This document shows positions 9,346 to 19,967 of a DNA stretch of 42,625 nucleotides, piece by piece. The translations under genes and the position numbers were made by a program. The stretch is from Haplomitrium mnioides (Eukaryota > Marchantiophyta > Haplomitriopsida > Calobryales): NCBI GenBank assembly GCA_049999725.1, contig JBNGIS010018169.1, positions 1 through 42,625 of the forward strand, written 5' to 3'. The notes beneath the pieces were generated by a model. That model searched no databases, was not told the origin of the DNA, and saw only the letters and a list, made by a program, of their open reading frames with translations. Every line of letters starts with the position of its first letter. Positions within the stretch are counted from its first letter, which is position 1.

Positions 9346-11353
9346 AGGAGAGAGATCCAGTTTGGAACCAAACCCAAGGCAAAACTATCTTGGAGAGAAC
9401 TTCCATATCAAGGAGAGACTCAAACAGTAGAGGAATATACCTCAGACCAGTCTGTGGTTTATGAGAGGTCTGTATCAGAGTCAAAAGAAGCTGATCAGAA
9501 TCAAGAATCGTGGTTACAAGAGGACGATACACCAATTTCTCACTTGGCTGAAGAGTATTGTAAGGATCTGGGTGTTTGCAATCCCACTTTTCCTAGTTCG
9601 ACTGATGAAGAATTTATTAAGTGGAGTTTATGTAGTGCAGAAAAAAGAGGCGACTTGGATATGTTCGCGTTATTTGCAGGTGAAGATGAGAAAGTGCTTG
9701 AGCTGATTATGGAGCAGATCACGACGCATAATGTGGTAAGAGAACAACAGTACAGTGCAATACAAGTGAGTTTCAAAGATCCTGAAAAGATGTTATTTTT
9801 ATGTAATGAATTGAAAGAGGAAGAGAGGAAAATATATAAAGCTCTCTTGATAGAGTTTCAAGATGTGTTTGCTTGGTCCTACAAAGATTTAAAGGAAGTA
9901 CCTGCTGAACTCTATTAGCATAGAATCTATTTGGAGGAGGGAGTCGTGCTTGTTAGACAGAGGCAGATCCCAAATATTCTTTGCTAGTGAAGGAAGAGTT
10001 GGATAAACTGTTGGTTGCAAACTTTATTTATGCAGTACCCTAGAGTGAGTGGGTGTTGCCAATAGTGATAGTCATGAAGAAAAATAGAAAAATCAGAGTG
10101 TACCAAGATTTCAGGAAATTAAATTAGGCCACTAAAAAGGAATTCTATCCTTTACCATTCAATGACACTATTCTAGATTAGGTGGCAGGAGCTGGATGTT
10201 ATACATTTTTAGATGGATTCTCTGGCTATAACCAGGTGAGTATCCATCCTGAAGATGGACCTAAAACTACCTTTACTAGAAACTAGGGAACATATGCTTA
10301 TAATGTGATGCCTTTTGGGCTATGTAATGTTCTAGTCACTTTTTAGAGAGCTATGACACAGATTTTTAAACCGTATTTGAGAGATTTTATAGAAATATTT
10401 ATGGATGACTTTTGTGTATATGGATCAAAGGAGGATCACCCTAGTCATTTAAGAAAGAATTTTGATAGATGTAGATAGGGACAATTAGGGTTGCACCCTG
10501 AAAGAGTTTTATTGCAATGAGTGAAGGGTCATTGCTGGGATATAGAGTCTTTGAAAATGGCATTGCTGTAGATGTGGATAAAGTGGAGATCATAAAGGCT
10601 ATTAAGAGGCCTACTACAGTTATGCAAGTGAGAGAGTTTTTAGAAGCCACGAGCTACTATAAGAGGTTCATTGAGAACTACTCCTGGATAGCTGCTCCAC
10701 TTACCAACTTGTTGAAAAAAAAAAACGATGTTTTTTAATGGGAAGAGGAGGCTCAGATAGCTTTTGACACGTTGAAAGAAAAGCTTATTACAACCTTTGT
10801 TTTGAAGCCTCCAATTTGAGATAAAAAGTTTCATATTTATGTTGATGTATCTGCCTTTGTAATAGGCAGTGTATTGAGTCAAAAGGATGAAGATAAGAAA
10901 TATCATCCCATTTATTATGCAAGTCAGAAGCTGACCGCAGTAGAGAAAAATTACTCAGTAATAGAAAGGGAAGCATTGGGACTTATATTTTCAGTCAAGA
11001 AATTCAGACACTATCTATTAGGGTATTCGTTTGTGTTTCACAATTCACTGAAATATTTAGTGAATAAACCTAATTTGTGTAGGAGGATAGCAAGATGGAT
11101 GTTGCTACTCCAGGAGTTTGATTTTGAAGTGGACGTAAGACTAGGAAAGTCACATCTGAATGCAGATTACCTGTCCATAATTCTAGGACCAGCCGAGATG
11201 GATTATCTGAATGATAATTTTTCGGATGAGAACCTATTCCCAATTGAAAAGGAAGGGAAGGAGAATCCTTGGTATAAGGAGATTTGGTTTTATCTAGAGA
11301 GTTCTATTTTTCCTTTTGGATTGAATAAAGAAGAAGAGGCAATCTTTTTCTAG
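9346..11353 (+). pseudogene. pol: Gypsy-1 reverse transcriptase and RNase H, interrupted
   Basis: Copies element RNA into DNA and degrades the template RNA. A protease-RT connector ends at about 9915 (FQDVFAWSYKDLKEVPAELY then TAG). RT follows at about 9960-10740 after a frameshift: KIRVYQDFRKLN, FLDGFSGYNQV (first catalytic Asp), MPFGLCN and FMDD at 10398-10409, the catalytic YxDD equivalent. A further frameshift lies near 10500. The connection part has EFLEATSYYKRFI, and RNase H runs from about 10840 with HIYVDVSAF, SVIEREALGLIF and KSHLNADYLS. At least five stops fall inside RT; several sit where Gln or Trp is normally conserved and read TAG. Confidence 0.85.
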
Positions 11354-12509
11354 AAGGTAGTGCTGTATATGATTTATAAGGGAGTGTTATACAGAAAAGA
11401 ACATGATGACATATTGAGACATTGTTCATGCCTTAATGAAATTAAGAAGGTGATAGTTGTGTTGCACGACAACAAAGTAGGTGGGCACTATGCCATGCGC
11501 AATACTGTGGAGAAGATTCATGAGGCAGACTATTGGTGGCCTACAATGTATAAGGATGTGAAGAGTTACATTCAGAGTTGTGACCCATGTCAAAGAGTGA
11601 GGAAATCAATCATTGGCCACTTACGCCTATTTTACCTTTGGCTCCATTTGAGAAATGGGGTATCAATTTTGTAGGACCTATTACACTAGTGTCTCGATAT
11701 TATAAAAATAGATATATATTAGTGTGTACAGATTATGCTACCAAATGGGTGGAAGCAAAAGCTACTCGAAGAAATGGAGCAATGGAAGTTGCCAACTTCT
11801 TGTTTGAGAACATAATTATGTGATTTGGCTGCCCTTTAGAACTGATCAGTGACAAGGGGACCCATTTTTTGAATGAGGTAATTTAGCGCCTTATTGATAC
11901 ATACATGATTAAACACAGGAAGACAACTCCCTACAACCTGATAGCGAATGGGCACATCGAAAGAGTTAATGGATTATTATGTAAGATATTAACAAAGATT
12001 TGTTCAGCATACTCGTCGGATTGGGACAGGAAGCTGTACTCAGCTTTGTGAGCTACAAAATAGCAAAAAAAGTGACTGCAAAGCAGACCCCATTCTATTT
12101 GGTCTATGGAACTCATTCCTTAGTACCATTGGAGTGGGATATGCCTTCTATAAGAATTGCTGAAGAGGAACGTATGCCGATTGGGGAAAGTCTATTGAAG
12201 AGAATGATGGATTTGGTCAAGATCGAGGAAGACAGAGTTCATGCTCTAGTTGAAACTAAAAAGGTCAAGAACAAGCAAAAAGAGGGTTACGATTCCAAGC
12301 TTAAGAAGGTGAATATTTCTGAAAAGAATCTTGTACTTTTATATGACAGTTGTTATTTTTGGTTCCCAGGGAAATTGCATGTAAGATAACTGGGACCCTA
12401 TATAGTATCAAAGGTTTATGACAACGGATCTTTGAAGTTGAAGACTTTAACAGGAAAAGTGCTTGAAACGAAAGTGAATGGATCCAGGATGAAACAGTAC
12501 TATTTGTAA
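11354..12509 (+). pseudogene. pol: Gypsy-1 integrase, interrupted, first catalytic Asp lost
   Basis: Inserts element DNA into the genome. The HHCC zinc-binding N-domain is visible at about 11460-11600 (GGHYAMRNTVEKIH then SCDPCQR). After a frameshift near 11610 the core runs WGINFVGP..., YILVCTDYATKWVEAKA, LISDKGTHFLNEV and IERVNG. The first Asp of the catalytic triad is Asn here (AAT at 11665-11667). The C-terminal part continues in another frame to 12509 (QTPFYLVYGTHSLVP, LLYDSCYFWFPGKLHV, LKLKTLTGKVLE), with a TAA at about 12388. It ends 38 bp before the 3' LTR. Confidence 0.85.
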
Positions 12510-12534
12510 GCGCTTGCAAGGACGCTACACGATT

Positions 12535-12547
12535 GAGGAGGGGGCTA
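12535..12547 (+). other. Gypsy-1 polypurine tract
   Basis: GAGGAGGGGGCTA directly before the 3' LTR start TGTGAGAGCACAG. This is the expected primer for plus-strand DNA synthesis and it fixes the LTR start at 12548. Confidence 0.75.
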
Positions 12548-12605
12548 TGTGAGAGCACAGTTTCTGACAGAAGGACAAAAAAGCTTGAATGAGTTTTTTT
12601 TGGCG

Positions 12606-12859
12606 TGGTGGAGTGAGAAAGAAAAGGTAAAGTTTCAGTTTTGTGTATAACAATTGTAAAAATGTATAAAGGTATATATGATGGAAAATTTTGATATAGT
12701 TGGCCAAGGAGAAAAGGCTGAGTTATGAGGAAGTTGGTGGAGTGAGAAAGAAAAGGTAAAGTTTCAGTTTTGTATATAACAATTGTAAAAATGTATAAAG
12801 GTATATATGATGGAAAATTTTGATATAGTTGGCCAAGGAGAAAAGGCTGAGTTATGAGC
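12606..12859. repeat. Two-unit tandem duplication, period about 127 bp, in Gypsy-1 LTR
   Basis: A block starting TGGTGGAGTGAGAAAGAAAA is repeated almost perfectly at 12606 and 12732, the unit ending GGCTGAGTTATGAG. The two units differ at only a few bases, so the duplication is recent relative to element decay. Confidence 0.85.
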
Positions 12860-12869
12860 AAGTTGATTT

Positions 12870-13292
12870 TGCATGTAAGAAGAAAAAAAACATCTTAGCT
12901 ACGTCATGGACAACTTGCCTATGAGGCAATTGAGTTTTATTGAAGGACAATTGCCTTTTGCATGTAAGAAGAAAAAAAACATTTTAGCTACTTCTATCTA
13001 GAGTGTTGGTGGACAACTTGCCTATGAGGCAATTGAGTTTTATTGAAGGACAATTGCCTTATGGCGTGAGTTTTATTGAAGGACAATTGCCTNNNNNNNN
13101 NNNNNNNNNNNNNNNNNNNNNNNNNNNNNNNNNNNNNNNNNNNNNNNNNNNNNNNNNNNNNNNNNNNNNNNNNNNNNNNNNNNNNNNNNNNNCATTTTAG
13201 CTACTTCTATCTAGAGTGTTGGTGGACAACTTGCCTATGAGGCAATTGAGTTGGCCTATGAGGCAATTGAGTTGTTTTAATGAAGGACAATT
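12870..13292. repeat. Hairpin-bearing tandem array in Gypsy-1 LTR, interrupted by gap
   Basis: Units of about 100 bp contain GCATGTAAGAAGAAAAAAAAC, ATTTTAGCTACTTC, CTTGCCTATGAGGCAATTGA and TGAAGGACAATTGCC. GGCAATTG and CAATTGCC are complementary and can pair as a hairpin within each unit. Shorter partial units follow at 13057-13092 and 13223-13292. The copy number is uncertain because a scaffold gap lies inside. Confidence 0.8.
13093..13192. other. Assembly gap (100 N) inside tandem array
   Basis: Exactly 100 N. It sits within a tandem repeat, the usual cause of assembly collapse, so the real repeat number and LTR length are unknown. Confidence 0.95.
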
Positions 13293-13408
13293 GCCTTATG
13301 GCATGAAGTAGCATATATGTCCGTCTATGTGCATAATTAAACAGTGGTCTGCTTCTCGAAAGAAGAAGAGAGGAAAATGCTTATATATGTACTCAGGTTC
13401 ACAAGAGA

Positions 13409-13501
13409 TGACTTATGGGATATTGGAATGAACCTAAGAAGGCGACCTATACAAAGACTTATGGGATATTGGAATGAACCTAAGAAGGCGACCTATACAA
13501 A
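13409..13501. repeat. 46-bp tandem duplication in Gypsy-1 LTR
   Basis: Two adjacent, essentially identical copies of a block beginning ACTTATGGGATATTGGAATG and ending CGACCTATACAAAG. Confidence 0.9.
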
Positions 13502-14609
13502 GTATTCGTGAGGGAGAGCACTAGTTGTTCGGATCAAGGTTGGTAATCCGCATTGATGAAGATTTGCAAAATGCTATGCTATATAGATTTGAAGAAATTG
13601 TAGCATTTCATCGTGGATCAAGGAATAGGTCGGACCAAGAAAAGCGGATGTATTGCTAGCTCTAGTGAATTGAATTTGTTTGTTGTCAGAAACAACATTT
13701 TGATGGCGCAATTGGTGGTGGGATGAAGTGTAAGGAATATGCGCAAGGCTCCGAAGATGAGGAGGAATACCCCTGGGAAGATCTCTAAGCGTGAGTCTCG
13801 AGTGAAGATCTCCTGTAGAAAATTAAGCTATGAAAATCAAGAATTCGAAGGGAAATTGGCCAGCGGAAGGAATCAATCGGCTGTGACAAATGTAAAGAAT
13901 CAGCTAGCTGTAAAATTTCCTCTGTGATGGAGGAATCGGCTACGAGGTAGCCTGCGAATCGATCCCTAGTAGAGGAGAGCCCTCCAAAACCTGAAGGTCC
14001 CTCCTACGAAAATCAGTTGCAAGGAAGCCCAGCGCTGAAACGAAATGTGAAGGGTAAGGTAGAGAAGAATTCATGTAGAAGACATTTGCGAGGAAGAAAC
14101 TGGCGGCATGGAAGGACTCCGCTATGTTGAGGTAAATACAAAGAGCATCCCTTTCAAAGAACAATCGATGAGCCTTGTTGCAAAGAGGATATGGATAAAA
14201 ATTGAAATCGATCTACGAGGAAGGAAGAATATGATGAATCTCCTTGGTGTCGAATGAATTGCGATGAAGGCCTGCTGCGAAGAAGAATTTCCCCTACAAA
14301 GGATCAAAGGTGAAGAAAGAAATGCAGCCCGCCGATGAATCTCCAAGCTGTAGAAATCCATGGGTGAAGAATCGTTGTTGTGGATTGAAGGCAATGTTAT
14401 ATGCGAGAAAGGAAGAATCAGCTGCAAGAGATCAAATATGAAGGAAGAGGCCAATTGCGAAAACAATTAGGAAGGAAAGCGAGCGATCAACGACGAAGGA
14501 AAGTGTGGAGTCAGCGACAAAGAACTACTGTCCTATTGTGCGAGTTGTTTGAATCAGGAGGGATTTTCAAAGGAACAAGACCAGTTTGAAAATGACGAAA
14601 GAAAGGTCT

Positions 14610-14900
14610 GATGAATCCAAAAACGGATCGGAACTGAATTATCCGATGTCGGTTGTCAAGTTGCAAGGGATCCAAAGTGGGGATCTGAAACGTCCAAAGT
14701 GTGTCCGAAGCGAGGTGTCCGAGGAGTCCAAAAAACAGATCGTAAGTGAATTATCCGAAGTAGGTCGTCCGGTTTAGGTGGATCCGAAGTGGGGATCTGT
14801 TGCAACCAAAGCATCTAATGTGGGGATCCAAAGTGCGTCACTTGGTTGACAGGGATCGAAAGTGGAGTGTCCGATAAGCAAGTTCCGATGTGTCCGACAG
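14610..14900. repeat. Degenerate TCCGAAGTG-type decamer cluster in Gypsy-1 LTR
   Basis: Many short repeats of the type GGATCCGAAGTG, GGATCCAAAGTG, GTCCGAAGCGAGG and ATCCGAAGTAGG. The same cluster occurs in the truncated 5' LTR (4845-5000). The position within the LTR would fit a promoter-proximal regulatory array, but this is inference. Confidence 0.5.
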
Positions 14901-16426
14901 ATCGGAAGTGAGACAGTGATGAGCAAAAATGTGACTGGCGAATAGATAACTTGTCAAAGTTCTGCACTGAGTGAGGAAGAACAGGCATGAAGTTAAGTAT
15001 GAGGTGTGAAGCGACGATTTATTGCAGATTCGGTGCTGATTGGGGAAGTTGAATCAAAAGTTTAAAAAGTCGCAACGGACAATCGGTGGAATTTGAAAAG
15101 TTTGAAAATTAAAAAGAAAGAAACGAAGAGTTAGTGAAAAGTTTGAAAATTAGTATAAAAACATTTGTTAGTAATTAGTTTTAATAGCGAAATAAGTTAG
15201 AGTTAGTGTAGGCTAGTTATTTAGTTTAAGAACGAGTTGAGACTACTGAGTTCTTATTGAAAGATTAGTGAGAAAGAGTTAGCTTAGAAGGGAAGTAAGT
15301 TTTGTTTGTGAACTGTCATGATAGTTACTTGTTGAGTAGGATAGAGGGTACAAGCCTCTTGTTCTGCTAGTTATCTCATTGTATATTGGTGCTTCAAGGA
15401 ATAAAATTCAAGAGATTCTTATATGTGAGGTCCCTTGCTCTTGGAAATTGCAGATTCAGAAGGACCATCATGATGGAGGAACAAGGAATTGAAGTCAAAT
15501 TCCGGTGGTAAATGTTCTACAAGTTTTCAATTTAAGAAATCAGACAGATTGCATTAGAAGATGGCATGTCAAGGAGGTACTTGAGTGTATTCTATTGGTG
15601 GATCTGGGTCCTGAATTCCAAATTGTAATTTGTGGGAGATTTGGTGGCAATCTAGTCTGCTTTGGGTTCTGTTCTCTTCTATGGTTGTATACATGCGTTA
15701 GTTTATAAATCTTTAAAGAGAGAACCTACTGTGATTCTCCAATTAGTGGATGCTTGTTGGTGGATTGCAGTAGAGCAAGTATTGCTTAGAATTGTGTATG
15801 CCTATGGAATAGATGGGCATTTCACAAAGCAAATAGAGTAGTAGGTGGTTGGAGTAACAACAGTTGGATGTGAGATCAGGAGGATCATTCCATAGCTGAG
15901 TTCTCAACATCAAGCTCTGGGGTATCTTGGGTTGGAGTGGTATGTGTATCCAGTTTGAGAGAAGTGAAGTGGTGTAATGAAGGTAGGCACTGGAGTGTTG
16001 GTTTGAGAGTTCCTAGCAAGTTGGGGAACTAGTTGCTTGAGAATATTTCTAAAACAGCTCTAATTTAAAATCAGCCTGTACATCAGTTTTCTTATCCTAG
16101 AAATGTTAATCATGCAATCTATGTGATTTTTGGTTGTTGTTCTATTATGTTGAGTAGTTAGAAGTGCTTATGTGTGGTTTTATGGAGAGAGGGTTGTCAG
16201 ACCTAGAGAAGGAAAGCAGTCCATCTCTGAACTGATAGAGTGCAATTTCAGAACTCTTTAAAGAATCTAGAAAGTCAGGTAAAACAATTGAAGAGCTGAT
16301 TTCTGTATAGATCTTACGTGGTTCGATCTTTGGTTGCACTTTTCGAGGTTAGAATGCCCATTACTATGCTACGACATATCTTTAAATTGTTACTTATTTG
16401 GAAGTTGGTCTTTGAGCTCTTTTACA

Positions 16427-16440
16427 TTGGTATTAGAGAC
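16427..16440 (+). other. Gypsy-2 primer binding site (initiator-Met tRNA type)
   Basis: TTGGTATTAGAGAC follows the LTR end directly. It differs from the common plant TGGTATCAGAGC site by C-to-T and one other change. Confidence 0.7.
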
Positions 16441-17130
16441 ATGACTCTTTTTGGTGGAATGGAGAATCAAGAAGCAAGGATGCAAGCAATGCAACAACAA
16501 ATTAAACATCTTTCTTGCCTTCTAGAAGTTCAAATGCAAATGGAGAAGAGGGGAAATTTTCAAGAAGAAGACATTCATATGAGGTTTCCCAACCCAAAAG
16601 CATATGATGGGAAGACGGTTCCTATCCCATTTGAAAGCTTCTTGTTTGATTGTGAACAATATTTTGAGGCTACTAACATAAGAGAAGATGGTCAAAGAAT
16701 TCTTTTTGCTGCAAGCCAATTGGAGAGAGTGGCGAAAACTTGGTGGAGATGTCAAATTGAGTAAGCTCAACGTAGATTTGTTGCTCAAATTTCTTCTTGG
16801 CAAGAGTTCAAAGAAGTAGTGACTCTAAGATTTGGGGTTCTTAATTATCTAAAGGTTGCAAGAGATTGCTTGGCAGAATTGAAACAACTTGGTACAACAA
16901 GGAGCTAAGTTACGGAATTTTAGAATATCATTATGCAAATTCCCAATATGGCTTAGAAAGAAACTTTAGATCACTTTATTTGAGGTTTGAAGCCTCACAC
17001 TAGAATGGAAGTGACAATGAGAGAGCCCTCTCAACTAGAACAAGCAATGTGAATGGCTGAATTATACAACTCACTACTAGCGACCACCAAAGCTAAGCTA
17101 TGTCCACAACAAGCTTAACCAACACGTCCA
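16441..17130 (+). pseudogene. gag: Gypsy-2 gag, interrupted
   Basis: The ATG at 16441, right after the primer site, gives MTLFGGMENQEARMQ and is a better start than the upstream ATG at 16318, which lies in LTR sequence. The N-terminal part is Gln-rich and likely coiled. It is followed by FPNPKAYDGKTVPIPFESFL and AKTWWRC, the retrotransposon gag core. The frame stops at 16762-16764 (TAA) but homologous sequence continues to about 17130 with further stops (LKPHTRMEVTMREPSQLEQA). No zinc knuckle is visible. Confidence 0.7.
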
Positions 17131-17139
17131 CTTTGTCTT

Positions 17140-18350
17140 GGAGAGCACTAGTATTCTTTGTACCGTAGAAAGATGGTGGATTTTGTCTTTGTACTGATTA
17201 TTGCGGTTTGAACAATCAAACAGTAAAGAATACTTATCATTTACCACATATTGATGATTTGTTGGATCAATTAAGTGGTGCGCGATTCTTTTCAAAGTTG
17301 GATCTTTGAAGTGGCCATTGGCAAATTCCTATCAAGCCAAGTGATGTGCCAAAGACAACTTTTCACATGAGATATGGGCATTTTCAGTGGAAGGTTCTTA
17401 CATTTAGCCTTGCTAATGCTCTGACCATATTCTTGGATCAAATACATCAAATTTTTGATAGGCTATTGAATAAATCAGTTTTGGTATCTTGGGATGACAT
17501 TCTTATTTTTCACAAAACTGAAGCTGAATATTGTGATTATCTGAAAGAAGTATTGCAAAGGTTGTGCAAGTGGAATTTTTATTGCGAGAGATCTAAGTGT
17601 GAATTTTGGAAGCAAGAGGTAACTTACTTAGGGCACAAGCTATCTACGGGAAGAAGAGAAAATTAAAGCTATCACAGAGTAGCCAACACCAACGAAAGCA
17701 AAGGATATTAGAGCCTTCAATGGATTAGCAAGCTTCTACCGACAAGACATCCATTTTTATGCACATATTGCTGCACCACTTACAGATCTACTAGAAAAAG
17801 AGGTCAAGTTTCAATGGACCGCCAAATAGCAAACAACATTTCAATAGCTCTAGGATGAAGTCTCTTCTTGTCCTATTCTACAATCATATGATCCAAAGGC
17901 ACATTGTATAGTTGATTTTGATGCTTTTAATTTTACTATTGGAGCAATTTTGTAGCAAGAGTTTGAGAATGAACTTCATATGATGCCTTCATGTCATGCC
18001 GATTAAATACGGTGGAGAGAAACTATTCTTCAAAAGATCAAGAGCGATTGGCAATGGTTTGTGCTACCAAAGTGTGGAGGCACTATCTCTAGGGAAGACT
18101 TGTGCTTATGCACACAAATCACAAGCCATTGATGCTAGCAATTCATTTGGAAAATATGACAAGTCGCCATCACCAATGGGAAGATCAATTGCAACTATTT
18201 AATATCAAGCTAGAGTACAAATCTGGAAGGTTCAACACCATTCCTGATGCACTTTCACAAAACCTAGATCAATGTGTGAATACAATGAAGGTGAGCAACA
18301 TTAGCATCTTACATTTAGATGAGGCAACTAGTGGGAGTTATTATTAAAAG
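17140..18350 (+). pseudogene. pol: Gypsy-2 reverse transcriptase and RNase H, interrupted
   Basis: RT starts abruptly, without its N-terminal portion: [15 protein letters not shown] at about 17190, [22 protein letters not shown], then TGA where Arg is usual (17308-17310), followed by IPIKPSDVPKTTFHMRYGHF. The YLDD motif has become SWDD (17487-17498). The connection domain follows (IRAFNGLASFYRQDIHFYAHIAAPLTDLLEK at about 17709-17800), then RNase H with ILQSYDPKAHCIVDFDAF. The RNase H part is broken by several frameshifts between 17990 and 18300. Confidence 0.8.
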
Positions 18351-19563
18351 CTACAAGAAGATGCTTTTTTTAGTCTTGTTCGGGCATGATTGGCCATCAA
18401 AGATAGTGTGCATCATTCTTTTTCCATTCGAGATGGTGTTCTCTATCGAGGCCATCAAATATATGTTCCACAAGATGATACGCTTTGAATGGTTTGTTTA
18501 CAATAAGCGTATGACATTTCCATCTTTAGGCAGCTTGGAGTAGATAAAACTATAGAATTGCTTCAGTGTACTTGGTAGTGGCCTAACTTGGCTCAAGATG
18601 TTTGTGGTGTTGTTCGTTTGTGTGAAAGCTATTTACGAAACAAAGCTTTGAATCAAAAACCAGCGAGACTTCTTCAACCATTACCAATTCTTGATGTTCA
18701 TTGGGAACATGTAAGTTTGAATCTGGTTGCTTCACTTCCAACTACGCCTCGTGGGTTTACTGCCATTGTGGTGTTTGTGGACTAGCTCAACAAGCACATT
18801 CATTTAGCACCAACGGTGGATATAGTAGATGCTTCACAATTGGAAAAAATGTATTTTGATACTATCTGATGTCATCATGGAATACCCAAGGTATAAATAT
18901 CTAATAGGGATCCACGTTTCACTAAAATTTTTGGCGAAAGTTGTTCAAACTTTTATGCATCAAACTCTCTATGTCAAATACTTGTCATTCTTAAAAAGAT
19001 AGACAAATAGAATGCGCTAATTGCACTATAAAAGATATGCTTTGCATGTTTATCAATGTTCTTACCAACTATGAAGTTTCCCTACAACAACTCCAAACAA
19101 GAAAGTACTGGGTTTTCTCTTTTCTTTCTTAATTCGGGTCACCATCCTCTTGTTCTTGATGGTTTGTTTTCTACTTCTTCTTCCAATGTCTAGGTATTTC
19201 TACATTTTTTGTCTCATTTATCTTCTTTCTTGCAAGATGCTCGCAACATCTTACCATTGCTCAAAATTGGCAAAAGCAATATGTCGATAGCCATTCTTGT
19301 GATTGGTCTTATGTTTTAGATAACCAAGTTATGTTATCTACTCACGATCTCACATTGTCTTTAGATACTCAAGTTTGTAAGTTATCTCCTACTTGGATTG
19401 GTACTTTCTCTATTTCTCAAGTTATTTCTTTCGTTGCTTATAAACTTGACCTTCCTCTTTATATAAAGATTCATCTTGTGTTTCATATCTTTAAACTAAA
19501 GCCTTTTGTTCCTAGTCCATCTTCTTTTCCAGTCGTGTTCAACTTCCTCATTTGGCTATTGTT
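18351..19563 (+). pseudogene. pol: Gypsy-2 integrase, heavily degenerate
   Basis: Recognisable pieces in shifting frames are the zinc-domain remnant (18580-18670), LVASLPTTPRGFTAIVVFVD followed by TAG (18725-18785), KHIHLAP, the core remnant to about 19130, and the C-terminal SH3-like tail at 19370-19563 with KLSPTWIGTFSISQV, YKLDLPLYIKIHLVFHIFKL and KPFVPSPSSFP. The same blocks occur in Gypsy-3 on the opposite strand, which confirms the assignment. The tail is cut at 19563 by the Gypsy-3 LTR. Confidence 0.75.
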
Positions 19564-19872
19564 TGTTAAAGAATTCAAAGACCAAATCCAAATGAGCAAG
19601 AACTCATAGTAAACTTCAATAGAGTTCTTCAACCAAATGCCAATAAGGCAAGCAAAATACAAGCAACCAAAGAACCGAAGTGATTTGAGAGGAACTCCAG
19701 AATGAGAAGTTGGGCTAAGAAGCCCTTCTACTTATACAAGAGAAGAGGGTATCATCCATCTTTCTTCACTTACAAGTCACTTCTAATTTCAACCCTAAAA
19801 GTGACTCTCTACTAAAAGTGACTTCGAAGAAAAGTAATCTTATCTCAACATTAAATTAAAAATGATTGTCTA
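19564..19872 (-). repeat. Gypsy-3 3' LTR, 309 bp
   Basis: On the minus strand it starts TAGACAATC after a purine tract and ends TTTGAATTCTTTAACA. The end matches the LTR remnant before the Gypsy-2 primer site. The start TA instead of TG fits a single G-to-A change. The length is modest for a chromovirus LTR. Confidence 0.65.
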
Positions 19873-19887
19873 CCACTTCCTTCACTC
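19873..19887 (-). other. Gypsy-3 polypurine tract
   Basis: Minus-strand GAGTGAAGGAAGTGG directly before the LTR start. It is purine-rich, with two T interruptions. Confidence 0.5.
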
Positions 19888-19967
19888 TTTATTTTCTTGT
19901 AAATAGCACAATCTTATGCTTGTACTATTATATAATCTTCGCCTTCTTGTCGATGATGTCATCATCA

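Larger units (their letters stand above)
4820..16376 (+). mobile_element. Gypsy-1: degenerate Ty3/Gypsy retrotransposon with 5'-truncated left LTR
   Basis: The order is partial 5' LTR (4820-6502), leader, gag with zinc knuckles, protease, reverse transcriptase, RNase H, integrase, polypurine tract and 3' LTR (12548-16376). Gag-protease-RT-RH-IN order places it in Ty3/Gypsy. The LTRs match over about 1.7 kb, with 7 substitutions plus one 6-bp indel in about 180 nt compared near 5221 and 15115. Every coding part has premature stops and at least four frameshifts split pol, so it cannot move on its own. The left LTR lacks about the first 2.2 kb. The right LTR abuts an LTR remnant of Gypsy-2. No target duplication can be checked because the left end is lost. 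Confidence 0.85.
12548..16376 (+). repeat. Gypsy-1 3' LTR (3.8 kb), with internal tandem repeats
   Basis: Starts TGTGAGAGCACAG just after the polypurine tract and ends GCTACGACA, where similarity to the 5' LTR stops. At about 3.83 kb, including a 100-N gap, it is long for a plant LTR. The right half (14715-16376) matches 4820-6502. The left half has no counterpart in the window because the 5' LTR is truncated. It carries several tandem blocks, listed separately. Frames such as 13739-13927, 14401-14589 and 14586-14777 are Lys/Arg-rich and unsupported by similarity, so they are not called as genes. Confidence 0.75.
16377..19563 (+). mobile_element. Gypsy-2: degenerate Ty3/Gypsy (chromovirus-type) fragment
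   Basis: Begins with a 50-bp remnant of its 5' LTR (16377-16426, ending TTTGAGCTCTTTTACA), which matches the end of the Gypsy-3 LTR at 19564-19612 on the other strand. Then come primer site, gag, RT, RNase H and integrase in the order of a Ty3/Gypsy element. The protease and the start of RT are missing between gag and RT. Most of the 5' LTR, and everything after the integrase C-terminal region, are absent; Gypsy-3 begins at 19564. Stops and frameshifts are frequent. Confidence 0.8.
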
